A stretch of DNA of 64,000 nucleotides from Saccharum officinarum (GCA_020631735.1 CM036170.1:72865737-72929736); one strand, 5' to 3'; shown: positions 11,062 to 22,671, counted from the first letter of the stretch. Made by a program: numbers and translations. The notes: generated from the sequence alone by a model not told the origin.

Positions 11062-11319
11062 TCCCACCCTGAATGCAGAAGACACTCGTATTGTTAAGGG
11101 AAAAAGTCTAAATAACCCCCTGAACTATGGACCCTGAAACACATAACCTTCTGAACTATAAAACAGTCTAATTTACCCCCTGAACTATTCTCCCACCCTG
11201 AATGCAGAAGACACTCGTATTGTTAAGGGAAAAAGTCTAAATAACCCCCTGAACTATGGACCCTGAAACACATAACCCTCTGAACTATGAAACAGTCTAA
11301 TTTACCCCCTGAACTATTC
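11062..11319 (+). repeat. 129-bp tandem duplication (flank + TSD + transposon end)
   Basis: Units 11062-11190 and 11191-11319 are nearly identical (about three differences). Each unit contains host flank CCCACCCTGAATGCAGAAG, the target duplication TATTGTTAAG and the first ~90 bp of the foldback transposon. The second unit matches the right arm better (CCCTCTGAACTATG), so the first is the extra copy. Confidence 0.92.
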
Positions 11320-11928
11320 AAAACCGTCTATTTCACCCTCTGGGCGGTTTTCGACGGCGGTTCTGCTACAGTAACCGTAGGTTTGCTACAGTAATAATGG
11401 TTTTGTCTTTTTATTTATTTTCGCTGAATATTTGAAAAATCATAGTAAATCACAGAAAAATCGTAAAATAGAAAATCTAATTTTGTTAGACTCTACATGA
11501 GTAGATCTACACAGTGAACATATAATATGGTACACTTTAGTACAAAGTTTTTGCTGTAACTTTAGTCTAAATTGGATTTTCCAATTAATCTAAAGCTACA
11601 ACAAAAACTTTGTACTAAAGCGTACCGTATTATATATTCACTGTGTAGATCTACTTATGTGGAGTCCAACAAAATTAGATTTTCTATTTTATGATTTTTC
11701 TGTGATTTACTATGATTTTTCAAATATTCAGCGAAAATAAACAAAAAAGACAAAACCATTATTACTGTAGCAAACCTACTGTTACTGTAGCGAAACCGCC
11801 GTCGAAACCCGCCCGGAGGGTAAAATAGACGGTTTTAGATAGTTCAGGGGGTAAATTAGACTGTTTCATAGTTCAGAGGGTTATGTGTTCCAGGGTCCAT
11901 AGTTCAGGGGCTTATTTAGACTTTTTCC
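11228..11928. mobile_element. Mutator-like foldback element, 701 bp, 10-bp TSD
   Basis: Almost the whole element is one inverted repeat. Left GGAAAAAGTCTAAATAACC pairs with right GGCTTATTTAGACTTTTTCC, and the arms run to a centre near 11575. Both sides are flanked by TATTGTTAAG (11218-11227 and 11929-11938). A 9-11 bp target duplication with long terminal inverted repeats indicates the Mutator superfamily. It has no coding capacity. A transcript would fold into a hairpin of roughly 340-bp arms. Confidence 0.88.
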
Positions 11929-12202
11929 TATTGTTAAGTGTGCTTTCTTGGAACAATCCGTCTCCACTTATATATGCTGCATATTTAGGGTGATTTTATT
12001 GTGTACTTCCTCTTTTTTTCCCCTTTAAATTGTAGTTCATTTTAGTTTTGTACTAAGTCAAAGTTCTTAAACTTTAAAGTTTATAGAAAAAAATATAAAC
12101 ATATATAATAGCAAATAATGCACTATCAAAACATATTTGAAGTTGCAGATGTTTGTGTATTTTATTATAAACATATTTGAAGTTAGAGAAGTTTGACTCA
12201 TA

Positions 12203-12334
12203 ACTGGAGCCGTTCGGCTGGAATTATAAGCCGGCTGAAAAACACTGTTGGCTGATTTTTTGTGAGAGAAAAATACTGTTCCGGCTGAAAAAACAAGCTG
12301 AATAAGACGGATTATAAGCCAGATGAACAGGGCC
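12203..12334. mobile_element. Small MITE of the GTTCGGCTGG family
   Basis: The ends GCCGTTCGGCTGG and GATGAACAGGGCC are inverted. The core GCTGATTTTTTGTGAGAGAAAAATACTGTT recurs at 21951, 25361 and 36545 in this window. No clean target duplication is seen for this copy. Confidence 0.6.
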
Positions 12335-12621
12335 AACAAAACTAAAAATAGAGGCGAGGTAGTATTATTTATGTTCTCTACTATAGTCACATACCAGAAT
12401 TTCAACATGTTGGCCAACTGGGAATTCATATCTGCCATCTGTGCTTTATTTCCTGTGAGATAACTAATGGCCACCATATTTGCAGTATATGCATATCAAA
12501 ACATTTCGTTTCAGATTTTGAATGAAACTAATCCTTAGCCATGTTTATTGGCTAGCATGTGAATTGCTGAATTCTGGTAACTTTGCATTTCAGATTTTGT
12601 AAATGTGTGGAAGACAAGCAT

Positions 12622-12693
12622 GGTCATATAGCGAAGCAGATATCGCGTTAGATTCCGAATCTAAAGGTCGTGGGTTCAAATCCCACTATGATC
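12622..12693 (+). tRNA. tRNA-Arg (anticodon CCG)
   Basis: The 72-nt sequence folds into a full cloverleaf. The acceptor stem is GGTCATA/TATGATC with one G-T pair, the D stem GCGA/TCGC, the anticodon stem TTAGA/TCTAA with loop TTCCGAA (anticodon CCG, Arg codon CGG), a 5-nt variable loop, and the T stem GTGGG/CCCAC with loop TTCAAAT. The B box GGTTCAAATCC is perfect. The D loop AGCAGATA has A where the near-invariant G18 is expected. A seven-T pol III terminator follows at 12714-12720. There is no intron and no encoded CCA. It is probably functional, but the D-loop change leaves doubt. Confidence 0.88.
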
Positions 12694-12713
12694 AAATATT
12701 CTTGCTGTTTCTG

Positions 12714-12720
12714 TTTTTTT
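12714..12720 (+). terminator. RNA polymerase III terminator of the tRNA
   Basis: A run of seven T residues 21 nt after the tRNA 3' end, with no earlier run of four or more T. Confidence 0.75.
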
Positions 12721-13641
12721 CCCGTCCGAAAGTGACATTTTGGCATCAACTGCCACAAGGTGTCCACTCTTGCACTCTTCCTTGTGAAAAACAGTGGTCC
12801 CATTAGGCCTGCTGCCTTCAGTGAGAGTTGTAACGGAGTGCAGAACTGTTGCAGTGCTGACGTTTTATGGGCCTGCAGTTGTATGTAGGCTTGCATGATA
12901 TTAGTTCATAGTTTATATTCCTTTTGACTATTGTAACATCTTATCTGCTTGTAACCGGTGCTTAATGGTGTTATTTTTATGGATTATGGAAGATGTAACC
13001 ATTCAATCATTGAAAAGCTACGTACGTTGACAGTGGTCTATGTTTCGTTTCATCAAATGATGATACTCGGCACAACAGTGTGATTCCATTTTGTTCTTGT
13101 GATTGGATAGAAACAGAAAAGGCAGCATCAAATTGTTGCATTCAACACAGCTAAATTAATTATGTAATTTTACACGAGCCTTGACATTCATACTGCGCTC
13201 GTAATTAAGTATAAATCTGTTTTCAATAATTTCGTCGTCGGTTATTCTGCAATGCAATTCAAGAAACTGTAGACAATTAGCAATAGTAACAATATGGAAC
13301 TGCCTCATTACACTAATAACAATTGCACAATTTCACTGATATGTCTTCTCAACTATTAGCTGACATGAATGGCGCCTGCTTATACCAGGTTCACCACCAA
13401 AGTTACGATAACTGGTAGCACTTCAGGTTTGTCAACATTAGTAGAGCCCAAGCCACACGATACAAACAGACCCTTCAGAACAGACCACGTCCTAATGCAT
13501 TTCTGGAGCAACTATCACCAATGGACAGGCACTAAATGGAAAATACACAAGACGCTGGTGTCAGATGAGCATTTTGAGATTGGCAGCAAAATCTTGCAGC
13601 CTGACATGGCATGGTTAACTTCCCCAGTACTCCCATTTTCT
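12721..13641. other. Between tRNA and E2 gene; includes the E2 3' UTR
   Basis: AT-rich sequence without a supported gene. The right part should hold the 3' untranslated region of the minus-strand E2 gene that ends at 13642. No poly(A) signal is singled out. Confidence 0.5.
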
Positions 13642-16533
13642 TCAGAACATTTCCTGTGATTTCCGCACGATGCGCCGAACCTTTTTCTTGAAATCCTCCC
13701 TCTTCTCCCTCCAGTCCTTCTGCACGAGAAATAACTGGTTTTCAGAAACAAAGAGGCACACTTTGCAACATTGTAGTGACAGAAAGTCCTCACGCAACAC
13801 TGTAAGGATATCCGGATGAAAGTGATGATGCATTGATGCATGAGATGTCCAACGGAATTAAGCAAATAATAAAGGGATTTGCTAAAATTCAGGTGCCTGA
13901 ATTTTAGTTTCCTTTCAAGCAACGGTTATTGCATATATTTTACATTAAAATTGCAGATTCCGTTCACTGCAATTTCTGTATGCACAATCCGCAACAAAAT
14001 TTAATGTGTTATGACACAAGGACAAATAACAAATAACATAAGTAACAATTTACTCGTACTAGTTGATAGTACAAGAGTGTTGCCTGAAATCAACTTAAAA
14101 TTTAGGCACCTGAAATATAGGAGAAGTGAATAATAAATTCATGTCATTTCAGGAGTAACACAAGTTGTTTGAGAACTCTCGGAACTCAATTTCAATGCTG
14201 GACATATAATCAAAACTTGTTTGGGCACAGCAACAGTGACACTAAGACACTTGTTTGAGACATCTCAGCACTGATTTCTTCTTTAATACTAGCATGCTAT
14301 CTTGTCGTAACACAAATAAACTTGTCATTTTACAACTACGAATTGGAGGCAAATACAACAGGACAAACATGAAGTATTTGATATTATAGCAACCCACAAC
14401 TAGAGGTCCAGTAAACCAAATCAGTAAGTTTTTTTTTTGTGCACAAAGTATAAAGTAAATTGTTAGGTGAATTAGGTGAACTTACAGCTGCCTCAATGTT
14501 TGCTGGAGACTCGTCATTTGGACTAGAGAGCATTGAAATAATGCTCAGAACTATGCTTTCAACCTGCAAATGGATAACAATCATCAACTTAATAACTAGT
14601 GATAGCATACAAAAGTATTCACTCATGAAAGAAGTCTTCTGTTTATTATTCTACCTTGAGACCAAAACAGAGCATTCTCTATCTATCTAGTGGAAGCTAG
14701 GCAAATATAACAAACTCTTCGAGACCTGATGATGAATCCAAAAATCAGGAATTCACTGTTCTACCTCAAGTTACTCAGGATTCCTAATTGCTTAGTTGTG
14801 GGGAAGCATTGTATCATATCAGGCTATGCGACAATATTTCAATATGATTCACTGGCAATTGACCACATTCATGATTACAGATTTACCAGTGAACTTCTGA
14901 ATGTTGTTTTGATGATGAATCCCAGTAACTTTCAGTAATATAACAAGGGCTTCATAGTGGAGAACATAAGATAAAAATGGAAAGAAAAAAAAGGTATGTA
15001 AACATAGTATACGAAGCCGTACTGTGTGCACAGGTGTCCAACGCTCACTTGCGAGCTCGTAACCGTTTGGATCCTCACCAGGTGGATGAAGAATAGAGAT
15101 ACACACCCGCCCATCCGGATAAACTGGCATTTCCCCAAATATTATGCATGATGTCAGAAAACATAACTGCAGATCAAGTAAATAAATACAATGTTCACTA
15201 ATAACAAGCTGACCATTTGGATGCCACATTTCAGAGGTAAATCTGACTGATGGCGGACTGTTTGGGTAATTTTGTGGGAAGCTCATAATTGCATTAAAGT
15301 ACCCTCCATCACTGCAAAGTAAAGGTTAATATTAGTGTGTTGCTCAGAAAATAAATAAAATACTATTTACATGACTGCATATTTACATAGGAATTAGGAT
15401 TCATGTATTACAGCAGACAGTGACCATTCTAGTTCATAATGTATTTCAGTAATTATTAGTAAAAGAATTCACATAGGAATTAGGATTCATGTATTTTATC
15501 TCTACCTAAAATCAAATTTCAAACCTGGGCAGAAAGACAGTGTCTGCTATTAAAATTCTGCTCATGCACCAAACAGGTTGACAAAATTACGGTGACTCTA
15601 CTTGGGTCAAGCAGCACAAATTCATTCAATATTATAAATTACAGAAATGAGAAATTGTCGCAACTATCTGCTACGAACTCCAAACATACATAGTCCCATT
15701 TCCTAACATGACGCAGAACCTATTCTAAACAACCACTAGATTTGAGACAGTCGCCAGCAGCATGCCTATGGTACCTATTTTACCCCATCTTTCAATACAA
15801 ACCCCAATTCAGAATATACAGAGTGTATCCCTGAACTCCGATTAACAATACCCTAGGCCCTGATAAGCAATTAAAGACCCCGATTCTAAGTACTGATACA
15901 GCTATGAACATAATTAAAAAAAAACAGAGCTATTAGCAGAATAACAGAGCAGCCACGCACCTAGAAGTCTAGAACCAAACAAACTCGACGGAACTGGGCA
16001 CCGGACATGTCGCCAAGTTGATGTACTAGTAGGAGTATGCTACCCGCTACAACAATAAAAAAGCAAAGAAAATTCCGCCCCGCACCAGCCACCACTAGAA
16101 AGCAATCCCCTATAGTAAGATTTTCAATCGCTGCTTCCGGTCCACAGTAACACACAGACACCATCATAGATGCATAGTCCATAGGGCATGGCACCGACAC
16201 GACAAACAAGCAATTCATCCAGACAAGGCATGGAAGCGCGCTTGGAATGGAGAGGATCTGACTCACTATAGGGTGTCAGGCGGTCCGATGATGGTGACCT
16301 GCCACTCGAAGACGTTGCTGTCGTCGACCAGCCCAGCCGAGAACCCATCCACCGGGTGCTTCGCGAGATCTGCGCCAATCATCATACCGCAAACCAACCC
16401 CAAGTCAATCAGCCAAACAATCCGCAAGAAGGGAAAAAAATCGAGCGGAAACAGACGAACGGGAACTCCGGCGGGCCGCACCTCTGAGCTGCTTCTGCAG
16501 GAGGAGGCTCGCCTGGCTGGTGGTGGCCGCCAT
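13642..16533 (-). CDS. UBC7: Ubiquitin-conjugating enzyme E2, UBC7/UBE2G2 type (six exons)
   Basis: Exons on the minus strand: 16533-16482, 16369-16267, 15311-15214, 15123-15023, 14563-14486 and 13719-13642. All introns are GT..AG, and the joined frame is 510 nt, 169 residues plus TGA. E2 enzymes take ubiquitin from E1 as a thioester and pass it on with an E3. The UBC fold shows HPN at residues 82-84, the active-site Cys at about 92 ([10 protein letters not shown]) and the acidic-loop insertion [17 protein letters not shown] that marks the UBC7/UBE2G2/CDC34 group, whose members act in ER-associated degradation. The start ATG follows a short leader and a TATA box at 16630. Length and every exon join fit the family, so this copy looks intact. 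The sequence cannot separate UBC7 from its close paralogues UBC13/14. Confidence 0.95.
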
Positions 16534-16629
16534 GACAGGGATCGGTGGATGGGCTAGGATTTTGCGTCGCGCGGAATGATTCGCGCTCTCGGGACGCGGT
16601 GACGCCAATTGATGGGCACCGCGGGCGCC

Positions 16630-16638
16630 TTATTTATA
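16630..16638 (-). promoter_or_regulatory. TATA box of the E2 gene
   Basis: Minus-strand TATAAATAA about 100 bp upstream of the ATG. With a start site some 30 bp downstream this gives a leader of about 70 nt. Confidence 0.65.
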
Positions 16639-16823
16639 GACGTGAGGTGCGGTGGAGCTCGGGGAAGATGGGAATCCCGAATCAGGAGGCGGCGATCGGT
16701 GTGGGGGAGAACGGAGAACGAAGCGGTGGTTGACTGGTAGGGTGCCTGCTCTGCGGCTCTGCCTGCGTTCTCTGCTCTGCTACCCAGTGGATTGCGATGG
16801 CCGCGTTCACTTGCCATGCATAC

Positions 16824-17033
16824 CTAAAATATTTTCTCGTCCACCCGTCACATCGAATCTTTAGACGCATGCATGAAGCATTAAATGTAGGTAAAAAAAT
16901 AACTAATTGCATAGTTTGTCTGTAAAGTTCGAAACGAATCTTTTAAGTCTAATTAATCCATGGTTAGACAAATTTTACCAAATAACAATGAAAAGTAACT
17001 TTTCACCCAAATTTTCTCAACTAAACACAGCCG
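16824..17033. mobile_element. Tourist-like MITE in the E2 promoter
   Basis: Same core as the copy at 9902 (CACATCGAATCTTTAGACGCATGCATGAAGCATTAAAT, given here only as landmark from 16850). The right end is CTAAACACAGCC and the left end is eroded. It lies about 190 bp upstream of the E2 TATA box. Confidence 0.7.
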
Positions 17034-17261
17034 ATATATAATTTGGAGACGGGTCAATCTGGGAAGATTGCGATAGCATCTGCGTTGCACTGAGCGGTTT
17101 GAAATCGGACTTGAACATGAATTTGCGTTATATACGAGATCATTAATCCAAATTATATACGGGATACGATGTCTACGAGAACAGTTTAGAAAGTAAAAAA
17201 AGGATGAAAAAATAAATTTAGGAGGTAAAAAAGCAGGTCGAAAGAAACGTTTCACTCTTTA

Positions 17262-17491
17262 GGGGTGTTTGGTTTGGGGTGTTAAAGTTTAACAAACACT
17301 GTAGCACTTTCGTCTTATTTGACAAAAAGTTTCCAATCTTGGACTAATTAGGCTTAATAGATTCGTCTCGTAAATTACTCCTAATCTGTGCCGACATGCA
17401 TGCAATTAGTCTACATTTAATACTCCATGCATTTGAGGGAACATTGATGTGATGGGTGTTAAACTTTAACAAAACAAAACCAAACACGCCC
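17262..17491. mobile_element. Tourist MITE with TTA duplication (230 bp)
   Basis: GGGGTGTTTGGTTTGG at the left and CAAAACCAAACACGCCC at the right are inverted, flanked on both sides by TTA (17259-17261, 17492-17494). An inner inverted motif, GTTAAAGTTTAACA / TGTTAAACTTTAACA, repeats near each end. Confidence 0.88.
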
Positions 17492-17494
17492 TTA

Positions 17495-19324
17495 ATATTA
17501 GAATGGAGATAGAGATTTCAAACTCTTTTATCATTCAGATAGCACTAGAGGGATCCATTTCTTAAACAAAGGCTTTGTTCGGCTGCATTTAGCTACCGTT
17601 GGCTACCGTTGTAATTCTTGCGAGAGCATGACCAGCAGACGAACAGACCCAAAATCGGGTAAAAGCCCTGGTTGAGGGATCAGTAGCTTTTCCAAAAGCA
17701 CCTTTTAAACAATCTTTCTTAAAAAGCTCAAGAAGCTGCTCTGAGGGAATTTCTCAACTTTTAGTATAAAGTGTAGTTTTTGGAGCTATTTGTCAACTTA
17801 AAGAAGCAACTTTGTTTGAGGAAGCTTCTGGCTTTCGAGCTTTGTAGAGAAGCAAATGCTACAAGAAGCTTCCCCAAGTCTCACGCGTTCAAGCATTACT
17901 GCTATTTGGTACTCCTTTTTTTTTTCCTGCTATTCATGCGTTGCAATTATAGAACATTGTTAAAGTATGCCAATTTTGATTAAATTTATATAAAAATATT
18001 AATAATTATCATAATAAACAGATACCACTAAATTCGTCATGAAACATATTTTCATCGTACGTCTAATTGGTGTTGTAAATGTTGATGTTATTTTAATAAA
18101 CTTAGTTAAACTTAAAATAGTTTGGTTTTAACTAAATCTATAATCATTCTTTTTGGTACAGAGGTAGCAAAACCTATTTGTAACTTTACACTTATTAATA
18201 AGCGTGAGTACTTCCATTTGGATTTGGCGCTCAAGAACTCAATCTGAGAAGTGCACGGATGCTGTTCCACTACTGTGTTCGTTCTCTGCAAACACGACGA
18301 AATGGTCATCAGGAAAGAATTGGCGTCTCTATCTCAAAAAGGTCCACAACGACATAAATGTGCTAGCCCACATGAGCACTGACATAGCAAATGGTATTAC
18401 CAATAGCTAAACTAATCAAACTTCGCACCAAACAATCAACAAACGGAAAACACAAGCACTATACGTCTACGGCAGCTGGCCCATGTTGACAGGTGGAACC
18501 GTCGGTTTCAGTCTATCAGAGGGGGAATTGTAAATTTGTAACGCTTCCTGGAAAAAGGCTGACCGATCGGAAGCTCGGAATCACCGTCCTGGAGCCGCCT
18601 CAGGTCCTCCGCGGACTGGCCGACATGCCGTGCAGAGTGCAGAATAAACGCATGCAGTCGACCAACGTAACCCGTCCGGCCATTGAACCTGCATGCTTCG
18701 GCCATCCCTAGGCCCCGGCAATGGACGAGCTGTTTTTATTATAATAAAATAGGAGTATGATGGATCGGAGGAGGAGGCTGTTTACACATGACAGGGCCAG
18801 GCAGGAAGATTGCGCGGACGGGCGCCGAGCGGTGCCCTCCTCGTGAACGCCAGGAGGCAGACGTCGACGGCAACGCGCCAACGGGGGGAGCACTGGAACG
18901 GGACGAACGTTTCAGGCAAATGGGCCGACAAGGGTCGCGTGGGTGCGCGCGCTCCGCACCCTCGCCGCGCGCCGCAGACATCCCACCCATCCGTTGCTTT
19001 GCCCACACCGGCCAGCGCGAAATGATGATGAGCCGCCGACCACCGTGGCGTTCCGTGCTCGGCCGTCCCTTCCCCTTTGCGTAAGGGAACAGACCCCCGG
19101 GTCGGAATCGGCAACTTGCTCGCCCAAAAGGAGCCCACCAGCATCGAGAGTAGGGGCAGTTTCCTGCGTCTAATTTCCGTGTGTTTCTTTTTGGGACGAC
19201 GTGAATCGAGTTCTAGAAGTTTGATGATATGATCACATGAGCAATTGAGCGTGACTGACTTCGCCTCGTTCCTCTCCACAAGTTTTTTAGTAACTGCCAT
19301 GTTGTTTCGGTAAACCGAACTGCC
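17495..19324. other. Intergenic; no supported gene
   Basis: AT-rich to about 18480, then a GC-rich island (18560-19180) with overlapping open frames on both strands, none with a recognisable domain or a splice pattern that could be followed. It could be a degraded gene or promoter island. Confidence 0.4.
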
Positions 19325-19333
19325 GAAGTTATA

Positions 19334-20442
19334 ACGGGCTTGCTAGCGCCCGGAAGTCCAAATAGACGGGGCGTCGCCTACGTCGGCGCCTGCAATCTGT
19401 TTTCCATGCCGTTTCGCGCGCCTACACGAGGGCTTGCAATCTGTTTCCTATGCCGTTTCGTGCGCCCATACGGGGCCTGTGCCGCCCCGAATGTCACCAG
19501 CGTCGAGAAGAGGAGGAGAGGGCGGCGGATAACCAGCCAGCGCAGGGAGGAGGAGGAGGAGACACCGAGACGAAATAGCAGAAAACGAGGAGGGAGATGC
19601 AACACCCGATCTACTTTTGAAACATTAAATGCAATAATTGCAACATACGTATGAAGGCAAAATGAAACACTTGAAACATGCATCTAAAACACTTGCAAAA
19701 ACACTGAAAACACTTGAAAACCATTATAAAACATATGCAACATCCAGATAAAAACACTCATGTACGTCTGGAAAAACAAATGAAATACTAGAAACAGAAG
19801 CTTTGTAACATACGTGTACAACCACCGCGACATATGCAACATCCCGATCTACTTTTGCAACATCCGCATGAAACACTTCCAATATATCTCTGAAACATTT
19901 GAAACACTAGAAATATACACTTATAACATGCGCTTTTCACCCTTCTCCTTCCCTACGACGCTGCACAGAGCGGCAGAGATAGGCAGGTGGAGGACAGTGC
20001 CATCACGACCCCTTCTGGAAGGCAAGCAGAGGTGGCGACGGGGACAGGCTGTCGGCGAGCTTTGGCCGCGATGCAGGCTACAGCCGTCGCAGGCGGGCGG
20101 AGAGGGAGGCGGGGACAGGCCAATAGCGAGCGTAGGCCGCCGGTGGGCTCTGGGCGGGCTGTGGCTGGGAGGAAGGGGTCAGCCACAGGCGCAGACGGCT
20201 GTCGACGAGCTTGAGTCAGGCGGGGGCGAGAAGAAGGGGCCGGTGGGGAGCTCGGGCCGGGCGGGGGAGGGAAGAAGGGGCCGACAGCGGACGCCGGCCG
20301 TTGGAGGCGCTGCGGGGGATGGCATTGGATGGTGGTGCCACGGGGAGTGGGACGAGCAGACGACCACATGTGGGGAGGTTTTTTTTTCTTTTTGAGAGTG
20401 CGTCTAGACGGAAGTCAGGGGATGGACGTCCGTGCCAATATC
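19334..20442. mobile_element. Non-autonomous MULE-like element, 9-bp TSD
   Basis: Flanked by GAAGTTATA at 19325-19333 and 20443-20451. The ends are loosely inverted: GCTAGCGCCCGGAAGTCC at the left, GGACGTCCGTGCCAATATC at the right. Inside, 19600-19930 is an array of degenerate units such as GAAACACTTGAAACATGC, followed by a GC-rich block (19940-20380). The 9-bp duplication indicates Mutator. A related array lies at 37757-38098. No transposase is seen. Confidence 0.72.
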
Positions 20443-20451
20443 GAAGTTATA

Positions 20452-21212
20452 TTAAACAGGAATGCATGCCACCGTGCCAGCCAGCCAAACTCGGAACTAG
20501 CTCACGTCCAAGTAGTCAGTAGTGATCAGCCGGCCAAAGCCTATATAGCACGAAAAAGCCCCGGTACAGAGCGAATAATAACAAGTCATGAAGCACAGAA
20601 AAGGACGCTACTTTCGCAACCCCAAAAACGTGATGCACTGCACGTCACCAAAAACTACAATTTCGTCAGGGCCCGCTTTTCCCGGCAAGGCAACGATTGG
20701 ACGGCCATCGTTTTCCCGGTCGGCCCCAGCGCCACCACCGGAGCCGGTCCGGTCCAAAGCGCGATAGGAATAGGATAGATAGATACCCATCGGAACATTC
20801 GGGTGCCGCCGGATCGGATCGTACGAGCACAAGAGCAAAAGTCGCACGCTTCGGGCCACCAATAGTGCGGTCTCCGGAGACGCCGGTGGACCGCGCAGGC
20901 TACACGAGCCGCAGCCCGCAGAGGCACAGATCCTCTCTTTTTTCGGTGACCTTTGCTGTTTGGATCTTGGGTCTTTCAGGCAAGCCGAATCTAGCCGGGC
21001 GTTAGGGGAAAAAAGCAGCCCGTATCTTTCAGCGTTCTTTTGATCAGCAGCCTCCCGGTCTGACTGACCTGATCACATCGGCTGGCATCGTAAGACTGAC
21101 GTCGTTGGTGTGCTGACTTCGGGACAACGGGAGTCCATAGGATCGTCCGTAGCCACGGAGACAGGAGTGTGATACAAGTCCGGGTGCAAATAAATCAACT
21201 TCTAGAAGTATC
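20452..21212. other. Intergenic; nothing recognised
   Basis: Moderately GC-rich, with short open frames on both strands, low similarity to anything recognisable and no transposon ends found. Confidence 0.4.
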
Positions 21213-21215
21213 TTA

Positions 21216-21479
21216 GGCTGTGTTTAGTTTTCAAATTTGGGAGTGCAAAATTATTATAGTGTCACTGTAGCATTTCGTTTGTATTTGGTAATAATTGTCT
21301 AACCGTTGACTAATTAGGCTCAAAACGTTCGTCTCGCAAAGTACAACCAAACTGTGCAATTAGTTTTTAATTTTATCTACATTTAGTACTCCATGCATGT
21401 ATCGAAAGTTTGACGTGACGGAGAATTTTCTTTTTGCATAGTGTATTTTTCAGGAATTTTAGAGGAACTAAACAGGGCC
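21216..21479. mobile_element. Tourist MITE with TTA duplication (264 bp)
   Basis: Left GGCTGTGTTTAGTTTTC, right GAGGAACTAAACAGGGCC, flanked by TTA at 21213-21215 and 21480-21482. The core GACTAATTAGGCTCAAAACG and TTCGTCTCGCAAAGTAC is shared with the copy at 28604. Confidence 0.9.
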
Positions 21480-21950
21480 TTAACGCGAACAGGTTTGTTG
21501 CAAAGTTGCAAGGTTTACTAATTGCATGAAGTTGAGATATGTCAGGGTTTGCAGGCATGCATGAGATGCTGTTGGCAGGAAGGAACTTTTACGAGCCGAA
21601 GGGAAATCTGAACTAGTATTGCATAACCATTAACCATGATCTAACCATGACACCAGCACCGCAGTTAATTAGCCAACAAATGTAACGTAGCAAGGTACTT
21701 TAAGGTGTCTTCATGGACTGCAGTCTGCAGCATCCATGCTTTGCATGCTGCACTAGGGTCTGGGAACACACTGTACTTGTATGTTATCGCAGCTGTAGTT
21801 ATTTGCAGGAACTACGGGCTGTACTTGTATGTGCTGAACTTCTCACCACAATAGGCGGATCGGCCTGAAGATCGATGACGACAGCTTGGGTGGCGTTGAT
21901 GACGGTTACCTCTATCTCCACCAACTGAACTTTGGCGAGATAGAGGTTAG

Positions 21951-22104
21951 GGCCTCTTTCGGCTGGCTGGTGGCTGGTGGTTGGTGCTGATTTGTTGTGA
22001 GACAAAAATACTACTGGCTGGCTGTTGGCTGGTGACTGGTGCTGAATTGGTATGAGATAAAAAGCACTGCTGGCTAGCTGACAGTCAGCCAGCTGAACGA
22101 GGCC
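21951..22104. mobile_element. MITE of the TTCGGCTGG family, TAG duplication
   Basis: GGCCTCTTTCGGCTGGCTGG and CAGCCAGCTGAACGAGGCC are inverted and flanked by TAG on both sides (21948-21950, 22105-22107). The interior is built of repeated GGCTGGTGGCTGGTG-like units. Confidence 0.85.
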
Positions 22105-22130
22105 TAGGAAGGTGAGAAGATTCTATCTAC

Positions 22131-22373
22131 GGCCCTGTTTAGTTGCCATACAAACCCAAAATATTTCCTCTTCCACCCATTACATCGAATCTTTCAACGT
22201 ATGCATGGAGCATTAAATGTAGGTAAAAAAGATAACTAATTGTATAGTTTGTCTGTAAATGTCGGGACGAATCTTTTGAGCCTAGTTAGTCCATGATTGC
22301 ACAAATTTTGCCAAATAACAACGAAATATGCTACAGTAACTTTTTACCTACTTTTCACGAAGTGAACACACCC
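22131..22373. mobile_element. Tourist-like MITE
   Basis: Starts GGCCCTGTTTAGTTGCC and ends GTGAACACACCC, with the shared core CATTACATCGAATCTTT and GTCCATGATTGCACAAATT. No clean target duplication. Confidence 0.7.
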
Positions 22374-22671
22374 TTCATATTGTACAATCGGTTTGTACAA
22401 GCATGTATTGTTTAATACAGCCGAATATAATAATACTCGCTAATTGCCATTTGGTCTGATTCATAAACCTGCATGAGAAAAAAAGCTAGTAATGACGTTT
22501 TCATGTAGCAGCCGTGGACACTTGCAGTGAGTTCACGATATGCTCCGTTCACTTCTCTGATGAGCCGTACTTTTTCAGTGAAGGAATAATATTTCTCTCA
22601 CAACAAATTAGCAAACAATACTTTTCAGCTTGTCTTTTCAACGATGTCCATTTGCATGCATCTAACACCTG

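Noticed and set aside
10817..11137. 106-aa hydrophobic plus-strand frame
   Set aside because: Ends inside the duplicated foldback-transposon end and matches no family; chance frame.
11228..11928. CRISPR-like or satellite reading of the repeats
   Set aside because: The structure is a single inverted repeat with a target duplication, not spaced direct repeats; no CRISPR arrays are expected or seen in this nuclear DNA.
12603..12896. Small ORFs on both strands around the tRNA
   Set aside because: They overlap the tRNA and its flank and have no recognisable protein features.
18782..19300. 172-aa minus-strand frame in a GC-rich island, with several frames on the other strand
   Set aside because: No domain, no supporting splice structure, overlapping frames on both strands; most likely chance in GC-rich DNA.
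19814..20395. 193-aa plus-strand frame
   Set aside because: Lies inside the MULE-like element and is Gly/Arg-rich low complexity with antisense equivalents.
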